Below are positions 58,701 through 64,000 of a stretch of 64,000 bases of DNA, piece by piece (within the stretch, counting starts at the first letter, position 1; each line of letters opens with the position of its first letter). The stretch covers positions 27,003,176-27,067,175 of the forward strand of contig NC_050471.1 in NCBI RefSeq assembly GCF_013373865.1. Reading direction: 5' to 3'. The notes under the pieces were generated by a model. That model was not told the origin of the DNA, did no database searches, and saw only the letters and a list, made by a program, of their open reading frames with translations. The position numbers and the translations under genes are program-made. Source of the stretch: Monomorium pharaonis. Lineage: Eukaryota; Arthropoda; Insecta; Hymenoptera; Formicidae.

Positions 58701-61700
58701 CAAAGATTTATTTTAAAAAAACAAAAATTTTTAATTTTAATTATAAAATTAATATTTGAAGGTAATAATAGCATTCGAAGCCGGTTTTTTTCCACCAAAT
58801 GTCAATTATGTGTCACCACGGCGTGATATAGAGGCCTTATTAAATGGAACTGTACGTGTCGTCGAAGAACCAATGCCAATTAAGAACGGTTACATTGGTT
58901 TGAGTTCTTTCGGTTTCGGAGGATCCAACGCTCACGTGCTATTAAAATGGAACAACAAGCAGAAGATTAAGAATGAAGCAACGAACGATGACCTGCCTAA
59001 ACTTGTAATATTATCTGGACGCACTGAAGAATCAGTAAAATTATTTTTAAACGACGTTAGTAGGCAATTTCAACGTCTCTTTAAACAACTAATATCTAAA
59101 TATCGTATTATATTGTATTTTAGTATTGTACTTTTATCCTAAGAAATTTTTGATTATAGATTGCTAATCAACCAATAGATATAGAATATATCCGTTTACT
59201 GCACGACGTCCATGCTGACAATATAGATGGTCATCCGTGGAGAGGATTCATTATACTGAATAATTTGAAACAAGAACCAATATACGAAATTCAAAATTGC
59301 GTTAATATGAAAAGACCAGTTTGCTTTATATTTTCTGCTTTAGGCTCACAATGGCCAGGAATGGGTATACAATCAATATTCCACACTCTATTAACACAGT
59401 TTATTTAAAAGTAATAAAATTATATAATTTTTAAATAAAAATTAGGTCGAAACTTATTAAAATTTCACATCTTTGCAAACACAATAAGAAGATGTGATGA
59501 GTTTTTAAAACCATATAGTATAAGTGTCATGGACATTTTGACAGATACAACTCAAAACGTGTACGAAAACGCATTATACGCGTTTGTTGGCATCGTCGCT
59601 ATTCAGGTAAAATGTAATATTTCGAAAAACTATATAGATCAATGTAATTAACATGAATTTTTTCTAAAAAAAAAAAAATAATTTTAAAAATGCTTGTTAG
59701 TATTATCAACTCTATTAAATGCTATATACTAATGCTTATCAATCTGTGCTGCTGCATTCTGTATACATTTCTAAACCATTAACATTAAAGTTTTATATTG
59801 TTGCATTCCACTTTATTAGAATCCACTTTATTATTATGCATTTTATAATTCATTCTATTCTATCATTTAAATTATATATTTTAATATATAACACTTATTT
59901 ATAAAATAATTTATATTTTTAGATTGGCTTAGTGGACCTTCTAACATCCTTAGGAATTTCTTCGGATTACATGATAAGTCATTCTGGTGGTGAACTCGGT
60001 TGTGCTTACGCGGATAAATGCCTCACCATTGAACAAACTATTTTATCGGCATACTTTATCGGTGTGGCATGTGTGGAAGGGAAAATAATTTCTAGCTGTA
60101 TGGCACTTGTCAGCTTGAATTACAAATCTTTAAAAAATATGTGTCTAGCGGATATTGAGATAATATGTCGCAATAGTAAAAATAGTAGCATTGTGTGTGG
60201 ACCCACAGAATCCGTACAAAAATTTGTGAAAAAATTACAGGTAAACGTAAACAACGCTCATGTAAATTTTATAAATAAAAATAATAATCTTAATAATTTT
60301 TTAAATATTAAGTTTTTAAATTTAAACTGAAATTTGTCACTGCTTCTAATATTAAATTTGCATTTTTGTATTATTAGCTTAATGATATTCATGTGAAAGA
60401 GATTCTGTGCAACGTACCATATCACAGTTCTTATCTTGCATCCGTGAAAACTCAGCTTTTGTGTAATTTAAACAAAGTAATACCATGGCCAAAGAAACGG
60501 AGTACAAAATGGATCAGCTCCTCTGTATCCTGTACCAAGTGGTTTACCTCAGCATCGAACTTATCGTCGGCGGATTATCATACGGACAGTATATTAAACA
60601 CCATTCTTTTTGAACAAACGACGCATTTAATTCCAAGTAACGCTGTGACTATTGAAATAGCACCAGACGGCGTTCTCCAAAGTGTTTTAAAGGAATCCTT
60701 ACATCCGAAAGTGACGAACATTGTATTGAATCAACGTACTGACGTCGACATATTTTTGCAAGAAATTGGAAAGCTCTATAATTGTGGTTTACAGCCGCAA
60801 GTTGCTAATTTATACCCTCCAGTCAAATTTCCAGTTAGTCGAGGAACTCCTATGATCGCTCCGTCAATCAGGTATAAATTATTATCGTAATCACGATCTG
60901 AATATTATCTATATATAAGAAATTGTAATATATGTCTAGAGTTATAGTTGTTACTGTAATACACTCACATAAACACACAAATGTTAGAATTATTTTAATA
61001 TGCATTATTATTATTAACTATAACTAAATCTCTCATTAATAATATAAAATTATTATAAATATAATTACATTATCCATAAAAAAGCATTTTTGATGTGACA
61101 TTAGATGGGATCATTCCGAAGATTGGTTTGCATTTAAATATCAAGAACAAAAATACAATAAATTCCGAGAAAGGCACGTTGAAATCTTACTTCAGAGTGA
61201 GGACTATGAATTTATGAGCGGACATGTTATAGATGGGAGGAATTTAGTACCAGCGACTGGTTATCTTGCACTCGTTTGGGAAACTTTCGGCATGATAAAA
61301 GGGAAAATATACACATCAGTTCCAATAACATTCCAGGATGTACGGTTTATTCGTGCTACGCATTTGTCAAAAAATGAAGCTACAAAGTTAATGATTGCAA
61401 TCCTGAAAGGTATTTTGGAGATAAATACCTTTAAATTAAAGTAGTATGATATTAAGAAAAAAAAGAGTCAAATACATAATGTATAAAATTATTATAGATG
61501 GAAGATTTGAAATAACCGAAGGAGACAGCGTTATAGTAACTGGTAGAGTGTACGAGCCATTGAATCCAGAAAAAGAAATAACTTCTGCAGATATATTGTC
61601 GGAAAATAACGAAGAAGAACATATGACTACTAAAGATATTTACAAAGAGTTGAAATTGCGCGGTTACCAGTACAGCGGCTTGTTTCGTGGATTACACAGC

Positions 61701-64000
61701 GCATCTGTTTCAAACAACAAAGGACACGTCGCTTGGAAAAACAATTGGATAACATTTATGGATACCATGCTACAAATGCACATAATTGGACATGACACTA
61801 GAGATTTGTATGTTCCTACGAGTATTGAAAAATTGACGATTAATCCTGCGCTTCATGCTTGGACGGTACAACAAATTGAAAACCAGGACCCTACGACAAA
61901 TACAGATAAACGTAAGTGTTATCCAGTTACTAAATGTTGCCATTGTACATAAAAATCATGTAATCAAGTTTTTCGATAACATTATTTCAGACGTCTTATT
62001 ACCGATACGAGTATACAAAGAGATCGACACGGTCATAGCCGGCGGAATAGAGCTTCGAGGTGTCAAAGCCACTCAGATCGCTCGCCGCAAATTGGTTCAA
62101 GATGCTGTTATCGAGGAAAACGTATTTGTAGCCCATCATGATCGCGCAAAAATTTCTTTAAGCGAAGCGATACGAATATCTGCGCAACTCGCCTTGGAAG
62201 ATCACCAGGTCACTAAAGTGAAGGCCATTGAGCTAGTGGAAGATGACGATAATGTTACATTAGATTCCATATCTTCTTTACTGTTGATTGATGCTTTTAA
62301 TGACATACCCTTAATACAAACAAATATTACTCTTTTAACATCGCCGAACCGTTTTAATCCAGCAGACCTATCGCAAAACATTTCGATTGCTGATTTAAAC
62401 AAACCAATTGTGGACGACAAAGTCTTAATAGTCGCTGGATTCAATCTTCTGACCAAACAACAAACTTCTCTAAAACGACTTTTGCCATCTCTAAAAGAAG
62501 GTGGTTATCTGTTGACACGCGAAAAATGCGACGTATATGACTATAGTAAATATCAGCAGCAATACGAATTAAATGTTATTCTTGAAAAGCGCACTGATAA
62601 AGAAGTAATTGTTTTTATGAAGAAAAAAGTTCAGATAGAAAAAAGAATTGTTGTTTATATAAATAATGATAACTTTAACTGGCTGGACGATTTAAAACCG
62701 CTGGTGAGTGGCGAGAACAAACTCGAGAAGAAGAGTAGAATCATAATTGTTGGAGAGGGAGACTCTGAGTGTGGTCTGTTGGGTTTTGTCAACTGTTTGA
62801 GAAAAGAACCAGGTGGAGAATTCGTTAGAGGTGTATTTATTCAAGATGAAAAAGCTTCTAAATTTTCTCTTCAAGACCCCTTTTATTTACATCAATTGCA
62901 AAAAGATATGACTATTAATGTATTACGATCCAATAGAATATGGGGATCGTACAGACATTTACAATTACCACGGCAAGAACCCGAGCCTGTTCCAACCGCA
63001 CACGTTATTCAGACGGTATGTACGAAAAAGCACATCTATTAAAGTACGATAATATTTATTACGTATATTATACTATATATAAAATGTGTATAAAACAATA
63101 TTTTTAACAAAATAATCATAAATAAAAATAACAATTTAAAATATAAAGTTGTTAAAAAGATTGATTTATAGGTTCATGTTATGCATAATGACATATTTTC
63201 TGTAGGTCCGTAATGATCTGAGCACATTTTGTTGGGTGGAAAGCGACTTATCTATTAAACCTGATCGTAAAGATTTGGTAGATGTTGTCTATTCGTCTCT
63301 CAATTTTAAAGATGTAATGGTTGCAACTGGTAGAGTAGTATTTAATCAAATTTTGAGAGGACGATTATGTCAATATATTCCTCTGGGAATGGAATATGTT
63401 GGATTCGACGTCAACGGGCAACGTGTAATGGGACTTAATGATACTAAGTAAGTAATTTTTCAAAAAGTAATTACGTTGTTTAATATCTAAAACTAACTTA
63501 AAATTATTTTTTTAGCTGTATAGCAAACGTTGTTGCTACACGTAAAAATATGTTTTGGAAGATACCGGACGCGTGGACATTTGAAGAAGCTGCGACAATC
63601 CCATGCGTTTATGGCACGATTTACATCGCTCTTTACGTTCTTGGAAAAATGAAAAAAGATGACAAAATACTTATACACTCTGGTACTGGCGGCATTGGAC
63701 AGGCAGCTATTAACTTGGCTCTCAAAGAAGGATGCGAAGTGTTTACTACTGTGGGCACAAGCGAGAAGAGAGATTTCATTAAAAAACTGTTTCCCGCAAT
63801 TTTAGATGAACATATTGGAAATTCTCGGGATACCAGTTTCGAACAAATGATAATGAATCAAACGAACGGGCGCGGGGTCGACATCGTGTTGAATTCATTG
63901 GCGGAGGAAAAGTTAATAGCGTCTGTTAACTGTTTAGCACAAAATGGCCGTTTTCTAGAGATCGGCAAATTTGATTTAACTTCTAACAATCCTCTAAGTG
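49790..64000 (+). CDS. FASN: Fatty acid synthase (type I, divergent paralogue), 5' part
   Basis: This multifunctional cytosolic enzyme builds fatty acids from acetyl-CoA and malonyl-CoA with NADPH. Exons: 49790-49961, 51835-52085, 56649-56880, 57304-57722, 58762-59055, 59160-59364, 59446-59606, 59923-60240, 60378-60871, 61105-61409, 61498-61911, 61991-63015, 63206-63447, and 63516 to beyond 64000. All introns are GT-AG and phases agree, giving 1,672 residues in the window; a typical animal FAS has about 2,400. KS spans about 17-420, with Cys176 in DSACSSSL, His308 in EAHGTGTK and His346 in KSNIGH. AT spans about 490-810, with Ser599 in SHSGGEL and His700 in VPYHSS, but Ile624 where AYxRG arginine is usual. 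DH has HVIDGRNLVP (His889) and Asp1039 in FMDTMLQ. The central region (about 1090-1430) is the non-catalytic methyltransferase-like part. ER starts about 1440 with YSSLNFKDVMVATGR and has HSGTGGIGQAA at 1565-1575. KR, ACP and TE lie past the right edge. It is divergent enough to be a lineage paralogue, such as those linked to cuticular hydrocarbons in insects (inference). Confidence 0.93.
52218..52346 (+). repeat. Left terminal inverted repeat
   Basis: Begins TAATTATGCAAAATAAGTAT and runs inward to AACCTATTAATTT. It pairs with 55,489-55,618, with scattered mismatches and small gaps. Confidence 0.75.
53410..53533. repeat. Perfect 36-bp inverted repeat with CTAACT-rich loop
   Basis: CAGATGCGCACAGTGTAAAA begins the left arm (53,410-53,445) and the right arm (53,498-53,533) is its exact reverse complement. 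The 52-base loop contains repeated CTAACT/TAACTC words. A third, imperfect copy of the right arm lies at about 53,654-53,690. Perfect arms imply a recent palindrome or head-to-head transposon ends. Confidence 0.85.
54189..54298. repeat. Nested palindromic element (CCCAGYGAGAAA ends)
   Basis: The left end CCCAGCGAGAAA is mirrored by the right end TTTCTCACTGGG. The centre is TCGACATCGAAAT-GATG-ATTTCGATGTCGA with further TCGA-type palindromes. The unit is 110 bases with no coding frame, probably a MITE nested in the larger element. Confidence 0.75.
54300..55330. repeat. Kilobase polypurine (GA-rich) tract
   Basis: Over about 1 kb the plus strand is almost entirely G and A, with a weaker stretch of the same type at 52,930-53,400. 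The long open frames on the minus strand are only Ser/Leu/Phe/Pro-rich translations of this polypyrimidine bias and are not genes. The tract lies inside the 3.4-kb element. Confidence 0.8.
55489..55618 (-). repeat. Right terminal inverted repeat
   Basis: Begins AAATTAGTAGGTTACATATT and ends TATTCTGCATAATTA, pairing with 52,218-52,346. Confidence 0.75.
56499..56544. repeat. Hairpin in FAS intron 2
   Basis: GTCAATCACAG (56,499-56,509) pairs exactly with CTGTGATTGAC (56,534-56,544), and CATTCTT/AGAATG adds an inner stem. It lies about 105 bases before the FAS exon 3 acceptor. Confidence 0.55.
57925..58548 (+). repeat. Pair of 18-bp direct repeats in FAS intron 4
   Basis: TATGGCGAATCATCTTAA occurs at 57,925-57,942 and again at 58,531-58,548. 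Between them, at 58,081-58,144, is an inverted repeat (ATGCACAAATATTGAAACAT against ATGTTTCAATTTTTGTGCAT). This may be the trace of an old insertion; nothing coding is seen. Confidence 0.45.

Overview
This window reads as nuclear DNA of an insect, most likely a hymenopteran such as an ant. The evidence is GC-richer exons set in AT-rich introns and spacers, GT-AG introns, a mitochondrial EF-Ts gene of metazoan type, an animal type I fatty acid synthase, and many decayed transposons. The species-level call is inference; no single base pattern proves it.

Layout. Positions 1-7,750 hold no gene I can support. They contain GC-rich islands, simple repeats and two RFX/X-box-like sites. From 38,872 down to 7,753 on the minus strand lies one complete axonemal dynein heavy chain gene (single-headed inner-arm type, DNAH3/DNAH12/DNAH7 group). 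I resolved it into 38 exons whose phases all agree, giving 3,955 residues. At 40,341-43,207 (plus) is a complete three-exon gene for mitochondrial elongation factor Ts. The two genes are divergent, and their start codons are about 1.5 kb apart across a GC-richer promoter region that carries an X-box-like motif, fitting a ciliary dynein. At 44,101-45,507 (minus) is a four-exon gene for a 169-residue protein I do not recognise, convergent with EF-Ts. Positions 45,680-49,200 are a transposon graveyard: a MITE, a Mutator-like transposase relic and a Penelope-like reverse transcriptase relic. From 49,790 to the right edge (plus) runs a divergent fatty acid synthase gene, with KS, AT, DH, the non-catalytic central region and the start of ER over 14 exons. 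It is cut by the window end.

Mobile DNA is mostly in introns. A 139-141 bp MITE with 3-bp target duplications (PIF/Harbinger-like) occurs twice, once in a dynein intron and once just upstream of the unknown gene. A foldback element of about 540 bp occurs twice, both times in dynein introns. A 3.4 kb element with about 130 bp terminal inverted repeats sits in FAS intron 2 and contains a 1 kb polypurine tract and two nested palindromes.

The genes do not form a pathway. The dynein belongs to motile cilia or sperm flagella, EF-Ts to mitochondrial translation, and the synthase to cytosolic lipid or cuticular hydrocarbon precursor synthesis. The most notable protein-level observation is that the synthase's acyltransferase domain keeps its Ser-His pair but has isoleucine where the substrate-carboxylate-binding arginine is expected. 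I saw no prokaryotic-style system, CRISPR array or RNA gene.
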